A stretch of 64,000 nt of DNA from Actinomycetota bacterium (GTDB taxonomy: Bacteria > Actinomycetota > AC-67). How positions within the stretch are numbered: position 1 is the first letter of the stretch; each line of letters begins with the position of its first letter. The translations under genes were made by a program, and so were the position numbers. Below are positions 44,125-51,922 of the stretch, one piece after another. Under the pieces are notes generated by a model. It saw only the letters and a program-made list of their open reading frames with translations. It searched no databases and was not told the DNA's origin. The stretch lies in assembly GCA_041658565.1 (NCBI GenBank), contig JBAZZY010000001.1, positions 62,001-126,000 on the forward strand. Reading direction: 5' to 3'.

Positions 44125-45243
44125 ATGATCATCGGTGTTCCCCGCGAGGTCATGGAGTCCGAGTACCGCGTGGCGATGACGCCCGTGGGGGTTCGCGAGC
44201 TAACTGCTGAGGGGAACCGTGTTCTGATTCAGCGATCCGCGGGGGACGGCTCCTCAATTCCAGACGCCGCGTTTGAGCGTGCCGGCGCAACATTGGTCGA
44301 GACGGCTGAAGAGACGTGGTCCGGGGCCGACCTGGTGTGCAAAGTGAAGGAACCCCTGCCGGCCGAGTTCAAGTACTTGCAGCCCGGGGTCACGCTGTTT
44401 ACGTACCTGCACCTTGCGGCTCACCGTGACGTGACCAAGGCCCTTGCCGAGTCAGGGTGCGTGGCCATTGCGTACGAAACCGTGCAGGCGGAGAACGGTT
44501 CCCTTCCGCTTCTAACGCCTATGAGCGAGGTTGCGGGGAGGATGGCTCCGCATGTCGCTGCAACACACTTGGAACGGCCACATGGCGGCTCCGGCGTGCT
44601 GATGGGAGGGGTCTCCGGTGTGCGTCCGGCGCGAGTGGTCGTCCTCGGGGCAGGCGTTGCGGGAACGAATGCGGCCTGGATCGCCCAAGGCATGGAGGCC
44701 GAAGTCGTCCTGCTGGATCGGAACGTCGAGCGACTTCGGTACGTCGATCATATTCACAAGGGTCGGATTCTCACCCTCGCCAGTGCGGGATTGACGATCG
44801 AGGATCAGGTGCTGCAGGCCGACGTCGTGATTGGTGCCGTCCTTGTGCCCGGCGCGCGCGCCCCCAAGCTCGTGAGCGCGGAGATCGTGTCGCAAATGCG
44901 CCCCGGATCGGTGATCGTGGACATCTCGATTGATCAGGGTGGGTGCTTCGGGACGAGTCGGGTCACAACCCACGCAGACCCCACTTATGTAACCTCCGGG
45001 GTGGTACACTACTGCGTTGGGAACATGCCGGGTGCTGTTCCTCACACGTCGACCTACGCGCTGACGAACGCGACGATGCCGTACGTCGTCGCGCTTGCTC
45101 GAAAGGGCATCGTCGGGGCGATTCACGACGATGCGACTCTGGCGCAAGGGGTGAACGTGTACGAAGGCAGCGTGACCAATCAGGCGGTCGCCGAGGCTCA
45201 CGGCCTTTCGTGCCTGCCTCTCGAATCCCTCCTGGTTCCTTAA
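44125..45243 (+). CDS. ald: Alanine dehydrogenase
   Basis: 372 residues. NAD-dependent interconversion of alanine and pyruvate plus ammonia. Start MIIGVPREV, the KVKEP catalytic Lys, FTYLHLAAH with the catalytic His, and the Rossmann motif VVVLGAGVAGTNAA. A clear AGGAGG precedes the ATG. In many actinobacteria ald is elsewhere; here it stands between pyrG and xerD. Confidence 0.95.
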   Translation: MIIGVPREVMESEYRVAMTPVGVRELTAEGNRVLIQRSAGDGSSIPDAAFERAGATLVETAEETWSGADLVCKVKEPLPAEFKYLQPGVTLFTYLHLAAHRDVTKALAESGCVAIAYETVQAENGSLPLLTPMSEVAGRMAPHVAATHLERPHGGSGVLMGGVSGVRPARVVVLGAGVAGTNAAWIAQGMEAEVVLLDRNVERLRYVDHIHKGRILTLASAGLTIEDQVLQADVVIGAVLVPGARAPKLVSAEIVSQMRPGSVIVDISIDQGGCFGTSRVTTHADPTYVTSGVVHYCVGNMPGAVPHTSTYALTNATMPYVVALARKGIVGAIHDDATLAQGVNVYEGSVTNQAVAEAHGLSCLPLESLLVP

Positions 45244-45269
45244 CGACCTCCTTCCGAGCGAGTATCCCC

Positions 45270-46244
45270 ATGAGTACCTCTGAGCGTTCCCACGTTGAGT
45301 CGAGCCGTTCGACGGCCGACTTGGCCCACCGGTTCCTAGATCACCTTCGGGTCGAGCGAGGCGTGGCCCCGAACACCCTGAACGCGTATGGGCGAGATCT
45401 GCGTCTGTATCTGGCGGACCTCGCGGACCAGGGGATCGACGACGTTGCCTGCATCCGCGACCAGGACATTTCCGGATTCGTCGAGAGGATGCGAGGGCGG
45501 GAATACGCCGAAGGGCGTCGGTATTCGGAAGCCACAGTGGCCCGAGTGATCGCTGCCGTTCGGGGATTCCACAGGTATCTCTTGCGAGAGGGCATCGTGG
45601 GGTCGGACGCCTCGGAGCCCGTCGGATCGATGCGGATCTCCCGGGCACTGCCCAAGGCTTTGTCGTCGGACGAGGTCGAGCGTCTATTGCGCGCCGTGGC
45701 CGCAGAGGGTCCCGCCGCCCTGCGTGACCGTGCGATGTTGGAAACGCTCTACGCGGCCGGCCTGAGGATCTCCGAGTTGACCTTCCTGGACGTTGACGAC
45801 GTGGATCTTGAGGACGCCACGGTCCGGTGCGTCGGGAAAGGCTCGAAGGAGCGGGTCGTCCCCATGGGTCGAGTCGCCGTCGATGCGCTCGCGGCGTATC
45901 TGACGCAGGCCCGGCCGGCACTCGCGAAGGGTCGCGGAGAACCTGCCCTGTTCCTGAACCAGCGTGGGCGACGCCTGACCAGGCAGGGATGCTGGAAGCT
46001 TCTGAAGCGATACGCGGAGATGGCGGGGTTGACTCGCCGCGTCTCGCCTCACACGCTTCGCCATTCCTTCGCCACGCATTTGCTGGATGGTGGAGCCGAC
46101 ATTCGCATCGTCCAGGAGTTGTTGGGACACGCAAGCGTATCGACGACTCAGGTGTATACCCTCGTCAGCCAAGAGAGACTGCGCGAGGTCTACGATTCCT
46201 ATCACCCGCGTGCCAAGCGTCCGCCTGTGACGCGTCACGCCTAG
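45270..46244 (+). CDS. xerD: Site-specific tyrosine recombinase XerD
   Basis: 324 residues. SAM-like N-terminal DNA-binding domain about 20-115 and catalytic domain about 135-310 with LYAAGLRISELTFLDVDD (Arg), GKGSKERVVPMG (Lys), HTLRHSFATHLLDGG (His, Arg), LLGHASVSTTQVYT (His and nucleophile Tyr). Resolves chromosome dimers at dif together with a partner, in the cell-division context. Position between pyrG and parA-scpAB matches mycobacterial xerD. ATG 45270 chosen for the family length. Confidence 0.93.
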   Translation: MSTSERSHVESSRSTADLAHRFLDHLRVERGVAPNTLNAYGRDLRLYLADLADQGIDDVACIRDQDISGFVERMRGREYAEGRRYSEATVARVIAAVRGFHRYLLREGIVGSDASEPVGSMRISRALPKALSSDEVERLLRAVAAEGPAALRDRAMLETLYAAGLRISELTFLDVDDVDLEDATVRCVGKGSKERVVPMGRVAVDALAAYLTQARPALAKGRGEPALFLNQRGRRLTRQGCWKLLKRYAEMAGLTRRVSPHTLRHSFATHLLDGGADIRIVQELLGHASVSTTQVYTLVSQERLREVYDSYHPRAKRPPVTRHA

Positions 46245-46257
46245 GGAGGAGAGCCCG

Positions 46258-46608
46258 ATGGAGATCGCCGAACTCGACCGTTTTCGGACCGCGCTCGACG
46301 AGCTTCGCGAGGAGTTGCGGAAGCAGCTGACGGAACTCGGCGCCAACCCCGACGAGGAATCCCTCGACGGGGTTGACTACGACTTCGGGTTTGCCGACTC
46401 CGCGCAGTCCACCGCCGAGCGAGGGAAGGTGCTCGCCCTTGTTGAGCGCCTCCGCGAGCAACTCGCCGAGGTGGGTCACGCGTTGCACAGGATGGACGAG
46501 GGGGGTTACGGGACCTGCATCAGGTGCGGCCAGACCATTGGAGCCGAACGCCTAGAAGCCCTTCCTTACAGCACGCTGTGCGTGTCCTGTAAGCAGAAAT
46601 CCACGTAG
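46258..46608 (+). CDS. DksA/TraR-type zinc finger protein
   Basis: 116 residues. N-terminal coiled coil (residues 1-75) and a C-terminal four-cysteine zinc finger (CIRCGQTIGAERLEALPY then CVSCK). The family binds the RNA polymerase secondary channel; in actinobacteria such proteins can affect transcription of rRNA and other genes, but the exact role here is unknown. ATG 46258 has GGAGGAG upstream. It follows xerD by 13 bases. Confidence 0.85.
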   Translation: MEIAELDRFRTALDELREELRKQLTELGANPDEESLDGVDYDFGFADSAQSTAERGKVLALVERLREQLAEVGHALHRMDEGGYGTCIRCGQTIGAERLEALPYSTLCVSCKQKST

Positions 46609-46639
46609 GTCCCACTTGTTCACCCGCTTCCAGCTGGGA

Positions 46640-46645
46640 TAGCAT
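46640..46645 (+). promoter_or_regulatory. -10 hexamer of parA
   Basis: TAGCAT; start near 46652 gives a leader of about 55 bases containing a 7-bp stem (ACAAGGC / GCCTTGT, 46656-46685). Confidence 0.4.
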
Positions 46646-46706
46646 CCTCCGGGCCACAAGGCGACTCATGTCTACGTAGCCTTGTCGACTTTTCGGAGGG
46701 GGAGCG

Positions 46707-47684
46707 GTGGCAAGAATCATCTCGCTTGCCAATCAGAAGGGCGGGGTCGGGAAGACGACCACCACCATCAACCTGGGGGCAGCGCTCGCGGAGCGCGGCC
46801 AGCGGGTTCTACTTGCGGACTTCGATCCGCAAGGGGCGTTGTCGGTGGGCGTCGGGGTGAACTCGATCGAACTTGACCAAACGATCTACAACCTTTTGCT
46901 GGACCGGCAGTGCCGGTTTGAGGACGTGGTCGTAAAGACCAACATGGTCGGCGTCGAATTGCTGCCCGGCAACATCGACTTGTCGGCGGCAGAAGTCGTG
47001 CTGGTCAGCGAAGTTGCGCGCGAGCAAGCCCTTAAGCGAGTGCTTGGGCCGATTCGAGACGACTACGACTTCGTCCTAATCGACTGTCCGCCGTCGCTCG
47101 GCCTGCTGACCGTAAACGCGCTGACCGCATCGGACGGCGTGATCATCCCGCTGGAGTGCGAGTTCTTCGCTCTTAGGGGAATGGCGTTGCTCGTGGACAC
47201 TATCGAGAAGGTTAGGGATCGACTTAACCCTGAACTAGACATTGAGGGTGTCGTTGCAACGATGTACGACGGACGCACTCTGCACGGGAAAGAGGTTCTG
47301 TCTCGCGTGCGAGAGGCTTTCGCGGCCCGCTTGTTCGAGACGACCATACCGCGAACCGTGCGTTTCGCTGAGGCGCCGGTGGCGGGGGAGTCGATTCTTG
47401 CGTACGCACCGAACACAAAGGGAGCCCAGGCGTACCAAAGCTTGGCCAAGGAGGTGCTGGGAGTTGTCGACGACGAAGAGAGCGAGCCTACCTGGGGCGG
47501 AGGAGCTGTTCCGGGCGACGGGCATAGCCCGACCGGAACCAGTGCGAGAGATGTCGCGAGCGGTGGATTCGGGACCGACGCTCCAACAACCAGCGCGTTC
47601 GACGTTCCAGTCGACACAGCGCCATGTAGACAAATCTACGAAGATACAGGCCCCGAGGCAGGGGAGTACGCGCCAACGCCATGA
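46707..47684 (+). CDS. parA: ParA-family ATPase
   Basis: 325 residues. Deviant Walker A ANQKGGVGKTTTTINL, Walker A' DFDPQGALS, Walker B VLIDCPPSLGLLTVNAL. Corresponds to the ParA-like gene beside scpA-scpB in mycobacteria (Rv1708), not to the oriC-linked parA, as no parB is next to it. Residues after about 258 (DDEESEPTWGG onward) are low complexity, Gly/Thr/Pro-rich, and overlap another reading frame. GTG 46707 with GGAGGGGGAG. Confidence 0.9.
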   Translation: MARIISLANQKGGVGKTTTTINLGAALAERGQRVLLADFDPQGALSVGVGVNSIELDQTIYNLLLDRQCRFEDVVVKTNMVGVELLPGNIDLSAAEVVLVSEVAREQALKRVLGPIRDDYDFVLIDCPPSLGLLTVNALTASDGVIIPLECEFFALRGMALLVDTIEKVRDRLNPELDIEGVVATMYDGRTLHGKEVLSRVREAFAARLFETTIPRTVRFAEAPVAGESILAYAPNTKGAQAYQSLAKEVLGVVDDEESEPTWGGGAVPGDGHSPTGTSARDVASGGFGTDAPTTSAFDVPVDTAPCRQIYEDTGPEAGEYAPTP

Positions 47685-47877
47685 GGAGAAGGTCACCTTC
47701 TACTGCACTCGAGAGGAATTGCTGGCGCTCGAGCGCGCTCGCCTCGCGCTGAAGGAGATCGGTGCGTCCGCGGATCGCGGCCGCCTGGTTCGGGAGGCGT
47801 TGTCGTACACGCTTGCCGATCTCGAAGCCAACGGGCCCGCGTCGATTCTCGCCGACCGCCTTCTCCGCCGCCGGTAG
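47551..47877 (+). CDS. Small basic protein overlapping the parA 3' end
   Basis: 108 residues from ATG 47551 in the frame after parA's. Its first 45 codons overlap parA by 134 bases; its C-terminal part (EEKVTFYCTREELLALERAR ... RGRLVREALSYTLADLEANG) has a beta strand and helices like a ribbon-helix-helix DNA-binding protein. Third-position G/C in the overlap is about 67% in this frame and about 55% in the parA frame, so this frame looks more coding. Possible ParA partner. A frameshift in parA is an alternative. Confidence 0.6.
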   Translation: MSRAVDSGPTLQQPARSTFQSTQRHVDKSTKIQAPRQGSTRQRHEEKVTFYCTREELLALERARLALKEIGASADRGRLVREALSYTLADLEANGPASILADRLLRRR

Positions 47878-47918
47878 GCGTTACCCTCAGACTCCACTAG
47901 AGATTTAAGGAACGCGCT

Positions 47919-48542
47919 ATGGATCCCGTCGCCGGACTCGGGGTGCTGATTGGCTTCGTGGCGGGGCTTTCCCTCCATGACTATGCCCACTCGCTGGCCG
48001 CGACAGCTCTCGGGGATCGAACCCCCCGTCTCATGCGCCGAAGAACCCTCGATCTGCGAGCCCACGCGGATCCTCTGGGGACGATCATTCTGCCGGGCAT
48101 TTTCGCGATTGCGGCGGCGTTCGGGTCGCCGCTGTCGCCCATGTTCGGGTGGGGGAAGCGGCACGCGCTCAACCCCCGCGCTCTACGTCACCCCAGTCGG
48201 GACGTTGTCATCGTGGCGCTCGCCGGCCCAGGTGCGACGCTGCTGCTGGCTTTCCTGGCGATATCGCTGGTCAGGATCGTCGGGTGTGGTCCCGGTGGCA
48301 GGGTCCTGGCATGGGGCGCGCTGGCGTTGGTGTTTCTCACTGTGATTGAGGTCCTGCCGATTCCAGGACGGGACGGGGGTCGCATTCTTGCGCGGTTCCT
48401 TCCTTCGCATGCGGCGATCCGGATGGAGGAGTTGATCCAATACGAGGTGCTGTTTCTTCTTGGCCTCTACATGTTCCTTCGCGGCGTCGTGAACGGGATT
48501 GCCGACCAGGTCATCCGGTCCCTCGGCGGGTTATCTTGCTGA
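47919..48542 (+). CDS. Membrane protein of the M50 (site-2) protease type, Asp variant
   Basis: 207 residues, about five membrane segments. The metal motif is SLHDYAHSLAA, i.e. HDxxH where the protease family has HExxH; a downstream PGRDGGRIL matches the third ligand (usually PxLDG). The NPRALRHPSRD block is typical of the small M50 family members found beside scpA in actinobacteria. Activity with Asp in place of Glu is doubtful. ATG 47919 with AAGGAA upstream. Confidence 0.78.
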   Translation: MDPVAGLGVLIGFVAGLSLHDYAHSLAATALGDRTPRLMRRRTLDLRAHADPLGTIILPGIFAIAAAFGSPLSPMFGWGKRHALNPRALRHPSRDVVIVALAGPGATLLLAFLAISLVRIVGCGPGGRVLAWGALALVFLTVIEVLPIPGRDGGRILARFLPSHAAIRMEELIQYEVLFLLGLYMFLRGVVNGIADQVIRSLGGLSC

Positions 48543-48577
48543 TCGCGCACCTCGCGAGCGCGGGCGAGTCGCGCGGG

Positions 48578-48583
48578 TACACT
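48578..48583 (+). promoter_or_regulatory. -10 hexamer of scpA (leaderless)
   Basis: TACACT, nine bases before ATG 48593. Confidence 0.5.
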
Positions 48584-48592
48584 GCATGAGAC

Positions 48593-49378
48593 ATGGCGTA
48601 CCAGGTGAAGCTTGAGGTGTTCGAAGGTCCCTTCGACCTGCTGTTGCACCTTATTTCGAAACGGGAACTCGACGTCTACGAGGTTTCCCTGGCGCAGATA
48701 ACCGAGGAGTACCTCGATCACCTGCGGGGCATGCAGGATTTCGACCTCGAGATCGCTACGGAGTTCTTGGTGGTTGCCGCCACCCTGATTGAGATCAAGG
48801 CCTCCCGCCTGCTGCCGGGCCCACCCTCGGACGACGAAGACGCGCTGGCGCTGAGTTCGCGGGACATGCTGATCGCGAAGTTGCTGGAGTACCGGGCGTT
48901 CAAGGATGCGGGAGTCCTGTTCCTGCAGGCCATTGCCGACAACGTCGGATACATCGGCAGATCTGCCGGCCCCGGCCGGGAGTTCGACAGGCTCTGTCCG
49001 GACCTGCTGGCTCGGGTCTCGCCCGTGGATCTCGCGACGCTAGCCGCGCGCGCGCTGTTGCCGAAGCCTGTTCCGACGCTGGACCTGAGCCATATCTCGC
49101 CAATTCGAGCAACGGTGGCCGAGGCTGTTTCCCACGTTCTACGTGAACTTGCTAAGCGTCGGTCGATTTCGTTCGACGAGATCGTGGCGGGGTGCAAGTC
49201 GCGAATCGACGTTGTTGTTCGATTCCTCGCAGTCCTCGAACTCGTGAAGAGCAACGAGGTCGAGGTCCGCCAGAAGGAGTCATTCGGCGAGATTTCGTTG
49301 AGCCGTCGTGGGGATGTCGGTGTAGTCGTAGATCTTGCTATCGACGAGTACGAGAGCGTCGGAGGAGACGCGCGTTGA
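48593..49378 (+). CDS. scpA: Segregation and condensation protein A
   Basis: 261 residues. Kleisin of the SMC complex, bridging the ATPase heads. N-terminal signature VKLEVFEGPFDLLLHLI and the middle EFLVVAATLIEIKASRLLPG are typical; the C-terminal winged helix is about 190-255. The start follows a -10 hexamer directly. GGAGGAG near its end serves scpB. Confidence 0.94.
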   Translation: MAYQVKLEVFEGPFDLLLHLISKRELDVYEVSLAQITEEYLDHLRGMQDFDLEIATEFLVVAATLIEIKASRLLPGPPSDDEDALALSSRDMLIAKLLEYRAFKDAGVLFLQAIADNVGYIGRSAGPGREFDRLCPDLLARVSPVDLATLAARALLPKPVPTLDLSHISPIRATVAEAVSHVLRELAKRRSISFDEIVAGCKSRIDVVVRFLAVLELVKSNEVEVRQKESFGEISLSRRGDVGVVVDLAIDEYESVGGDAR

Positions 49379-49917
49379 GCGATCTTCTCCGGCAGTTGGA
49401 GGCCATCTTGTTTGTGGCGGATGAGCCCGTGCCGTTGGTGCAGCTCGCGCAGGTGACGGAGACGGCGCGAGACGCCGTTCACGCCGCACTCGAAAGCATG
49501 CGTTCGGAGTGCGAGAGCGCCGGACGCGGTGTTGTGGTCCGTGAGGTTGCCGGCGGATGGCGGATGTACACGCATCCAGAGGTCGCCTCGTATGTTGAGC
49601 GCTTCGTGTTGGCCGTGCAGCAGCCGCGGCTGACGCAGGCCGCACTCGAGACGCTCGCGATCATCGCTTACAAACAGCCGGTCAGTCGTCAGCAGATCTC
49701 GGCAATTCGAGGTGTGAATTCCGACGGTGTCGTCACTACCCTGGAGTCCCGCGGGCTTGTGCGGGAATCTGGGCGGGACCCGGGACCGGGGCAAGCAGTG
49801 CTGTACGGAACCACGCCGCTTTTCTTGGAACGAATGGGGCTCAGGTCGATTGACGAACTGCCTGCGATTGCCTCTATGTTGCCGTCTGGAGCAGTCGCCA
49901 ATGAACTCGAACCGTAG
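49375..49917 (+). CDS. scpB: Segregation and condensation protein B
   Basis: 180 residues; two winged-helix domains that bind ScpA. LEAILFVADEPV at the N-terminus and QAALETLAIIAYKQPVSRQQISAIRG in the second domain are family marks. TTG start at 49375 overlapping the scpA stop by four bases; GGAGGAG at 49361-49367 fits it. No ATG or GTG gives the family N-terminus. Confidence 0.94.
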   Translation: MSDLLRQLEAILFVADEPVPLVQLAQVTETARDAVHAALESMRSECESAGRGVVVREVAGGWRMYTHPEVASYVERFVLAVQQPRLTQAALETLAIIAYKQPVSRQQISAIRGVNSDGVVTTLESRGLVRESGRDPGPGQAVLYGTTPLFLERMGLRSIDELPAIASMLPSGAVANELEP

Positions 49918-51502
49918 ATCTTCCGGAAGCACTTCGGGTCGCACATCGAAACCCCCAACCGGCGGGGCTCGAAAACAAGTGCGCAAGCCGTCATCGACCG
50001 CCGGCCGAACCGGTGGCTCCACGGGGGCACCTCGAACCCCGGCGCGCGGCGGTGCCAGAGGTGCTGCCCCGTCCAAAGATCGAGCCGGCGGCGGCCGGCC
50101 GGCTCCGGCGCGCGATCGGAGCAGCCGACCAGACGCGAGACCTGCGCGCGCAGAGCGGACCGAGTTCGGCGCAGCGCCGCGCAGACCGACAGGTTCCAGA
50201 CCGGCAGGTTCCAGACCGACATCAGCTTCGGGCAGGACCCCCGGGGGTGCGACCGGGCGTCCGACCGGGCGCACCACGCGGCAGCGACCGGCGCCCTGGG
50301 AGTCCGAGGGTGGATCCCGACCGAGTGGCCGAACCGGTGGCTCCACGGGGGCACCTCGAACCCCGGCGCGCGGTGGTGCCAGAGGTGCGGCCCCGTCCAA
50401 AGATCGAGCGGGCGGCGGCCGGCCGGCTCCGGCGCGCGATCGGAGCAGCCGACCAGACGCGAGACCTGCGCGCGCAGAGCGGACCGAGTTCGGCGCAGCG
50501 CCGCGCAGACCGGCAGGTTCCAGACCGACATCAACTTCCGGTCGGACTACCGGGGGTGCGACCGGGCGTCCGACCGGGCGCACCACGCGGCAGCGACCGG
50601 CGCCCTGGGAGTCCGAGGGTGGATCCCGACCGAGTGGCCGAACCGGTGGCTCCACGGGGGCACCTCGAACCCCGGCGCGCGGCGGTGCCAGAGGTGCGGC
50701 CCCGTCCAAAGATCGAGCCGGCGGCGGCCGGCCGACTCCGGCGCGCGATCGCCGGCCGCCGTCGCCTCGGAACGAATCGGCGACCGGCGTGCGGTTGCAG
50801 AAGGTCTTGGCGGCCGGTGGAGTCGGATCGCGGCGGACCGCCGAGGAGTTGATCGACGCCGGTAGGGTCAGGGTCGACGGCGATGTTGTGCGCGTCCAAG
50901 GGATGCGCGTGGATCCGTCGACGGCGCGAATCGAGGTTGACGGCGAGCGAGTGAACGTGTCGGCCGATCACGAGTACCTGATCATGAACAAGCCGTCGGG
51001 GGTTCTGACCACGGCGGACGATCCTCAGGGTCGTCCGACCGTGCTTGATTTGGTGAAGAGTCGCCGCCGGTTGTTCCCCGTGGGCCGGCTCGATGCCGAC
51101 ACGATGGGGCTGCTCCTGCTGACCGACAACGGCGAGTTGGCCCATCGCCTGGCGCATCCTCGTTACGAGGTGCCCAGGACCTATGTAGCAGAGGTCAAGG
51201 GGAACCCTTCGCCGGACGTGCTTGCGAGGTTGACCGAGGGGGTCCTGCTGGAGGACGGTCCGGCGGCCGCGAAGTCAGTTCGCCTGATGCGAACCACCGG
51301 CGGCCGTTGTCAGGTAGAGATCGTCATGACCGAAGGGCGCAAGCGCGAAGTTCGCCGGATGTTTGATGTCGTGGAGTGCCCGGTTGTCTACCTCGCACGA
51401 GTTGCCTTCGGCACGCTTCGACTGGATGATCTTCCTTCAGGGAAGACCCGCTCCTTGACCCCTGCGGAAGTTGGCCGCCTTCTTGAGTCGGTGGGACTCT
51501 AA
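49901..51502 (+). CDS. rluB: RluB-family rRNA pseudouridine synthase with long repetitive N-terminus
   Basis: 533 residues. Residues about 1-290 are disordered, Arg/Gly/Pro/Ser-rich and built of three tandem copies of a 103-108 residue unit. The enzyme occupies about 295-533: S4 domain (RLQKVLAAGGVGSRRTAEEL), YLIMNKPSGVLTT, the catalytic Asp in PVGRLDADTMGLLLLTDNG, and EGRKREVRRMF. Modifies U in 23S rRNA. ATG 49901 overlaps scpB by 17 bases. Basic repetitive extensions occur in actinobacterial RluB but this one is exceptionally long. The repeat also creates long false reading frames on both strands. Confidence 0.92.
   Translation: MNSNRRSSGSTSGRTSKPPTGGARKQVRKPSSTAGRTGGSTGAPRTPARGGARGAAPSKDRAGGGRPAPARDRSSRPDARPARAERTEFGAAPRRPTGSRPAGSRPTSASGRTPGGATGRPTGRTTRQRPAPWESEGGSRPSGRTGGSTGAPRTPARGGARGAAPSKDRAGGGRPAPARDRSSRPDARPARAERTEFGAAPRRPAGSRPTSTSGRTTGGATGRPTGRTTRQRPAPWESEGGSRPSGRTGGSTGAPRTPARGGARGAAPSKDRAGGGRPTPARDRRPPSPRNESATGVRLQKVLAAGGVGSRRTAEELIDAGRVRVDGDVVRVQGMRVDPSTARIEVDGERVNVSADHEYLIMNKPSGVLTTADDPQGRPTVLDLVKSRRRLFPVGRLDADTMGLLLLTDNGELAHRLAHPRYEVPRTYVAEVKGNPSPDVLARLTEGVLLEDGPAAAKSVRLMRTTGGRCQVEIVMTEGRKREVRRMFDVVECPVVYLARVAFGTLRLDDLPSGKTRSLTPAEVGRLLESVGL
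50007..50745 (+). repeat. Long tandem repeat in rluB (units of 324 and 309 bases)
   Basis: Copies begin at 50007, 50331 and 50640 (each starts GAACCGGTGGCTCCACGGGG). Copy 1 is 324 bases, copy 2 is 309 (five codons, TGSRP, missing), and copy 3 is a partial of about 105. The copies are nearly identical at DNA level, so the duplication is recent or kept uniform by recombination. Frame is preserved. Confidence 0.9.
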
Positions 51503-51538
51503 GCAAGCGTTCCTGCGGGGCTCACCGCCGGGCACCGC

Positions 51539-51544
51539 TATCAT
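51539..51544 (+). promoter_or_regulatory. -10 hexamer of aroH (leaderless)
   Basis: TATCAT, nine bases before ATG 51554. Confidence 0.5.
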
Positions 51545-51553
51545 CTTGGCCTT

Positions 51554-51922
51554 ATGACCAAGATGATAAGAGGACTCCGTGGGGCCATCACCCTAGATTC
51601 GGACAGCCGCGAGCAGGTGATGGATCGCACATCGACCCTGATCAGGGCGATGGTCGAGCGCAACGAGATCGAGAGTGAAGACATCGTGAGCGTGTTGTTC
51701 ACTGCTACGGACGACATCAAGTCCGAGTTTCCGGCCGCAGCCGCACGTGCGATCGGCATCTCGCAGGTGCCACTGCTGTGCGCCAAGGAGCTAAGCGTGA
51801 CCGACGCTCTTCCACTGTGCATTCGGGTGTTAATGCACCTGTATACCGAGCGTTCCCCAGATCAGCTTCGACACGTGTACCTCGAGGGCGCCCGGCCGCT
51901 GCGAACGGACCTTCCGCAATGA
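51554..51922 (+). CDS. aroH: Chorismate mutase, AroH type
   Basis: 122 residues, the trimeric AroH fold of Bacillus. IRGLRGAITLD at the start, the Arg/Glu-rich core, and FTATDDIKSEFPAAAAR match the family, with VYLEGARPLRTDL at the C-terminus. Turns chorismate into prephenate, the substrate of the next gene, whose ATG overlaps by four bases. Confidence 0.94.
   Translation: MTKMIRGLRGAITLDSDSREQVMDRTSTLIRAMVERNEIESEDIVSVLFTATDDIKSEFPAAAARAIGISQVPLLCAKELSVTDALPLCIRVLMHLYTERSPDQLRHVYLEGARPLRTDLPQ

Noticed and set aside
46656..46693. Intrinsic terminator or attenuator in the parA leader
   Set aside because: The 7-bp stem has a 16-base loop and the Ts do not follow it directly; too weak to call.
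48718..50709. Very long open frame on the minus strand across scpA, scpB and the rluB repeat
   Set aside because: It overlaps three certain genes, is Arg/Pro-rich low complexity in the repeat part, and is a by-product of the G+C-rich tandem repeat.
50013..50852. 840-base open frame on the plus strand inside rluB
   Set aside because: It is a second frame of the tandem repeat; the rluB frame continues into an intact enzyme, this one does not.
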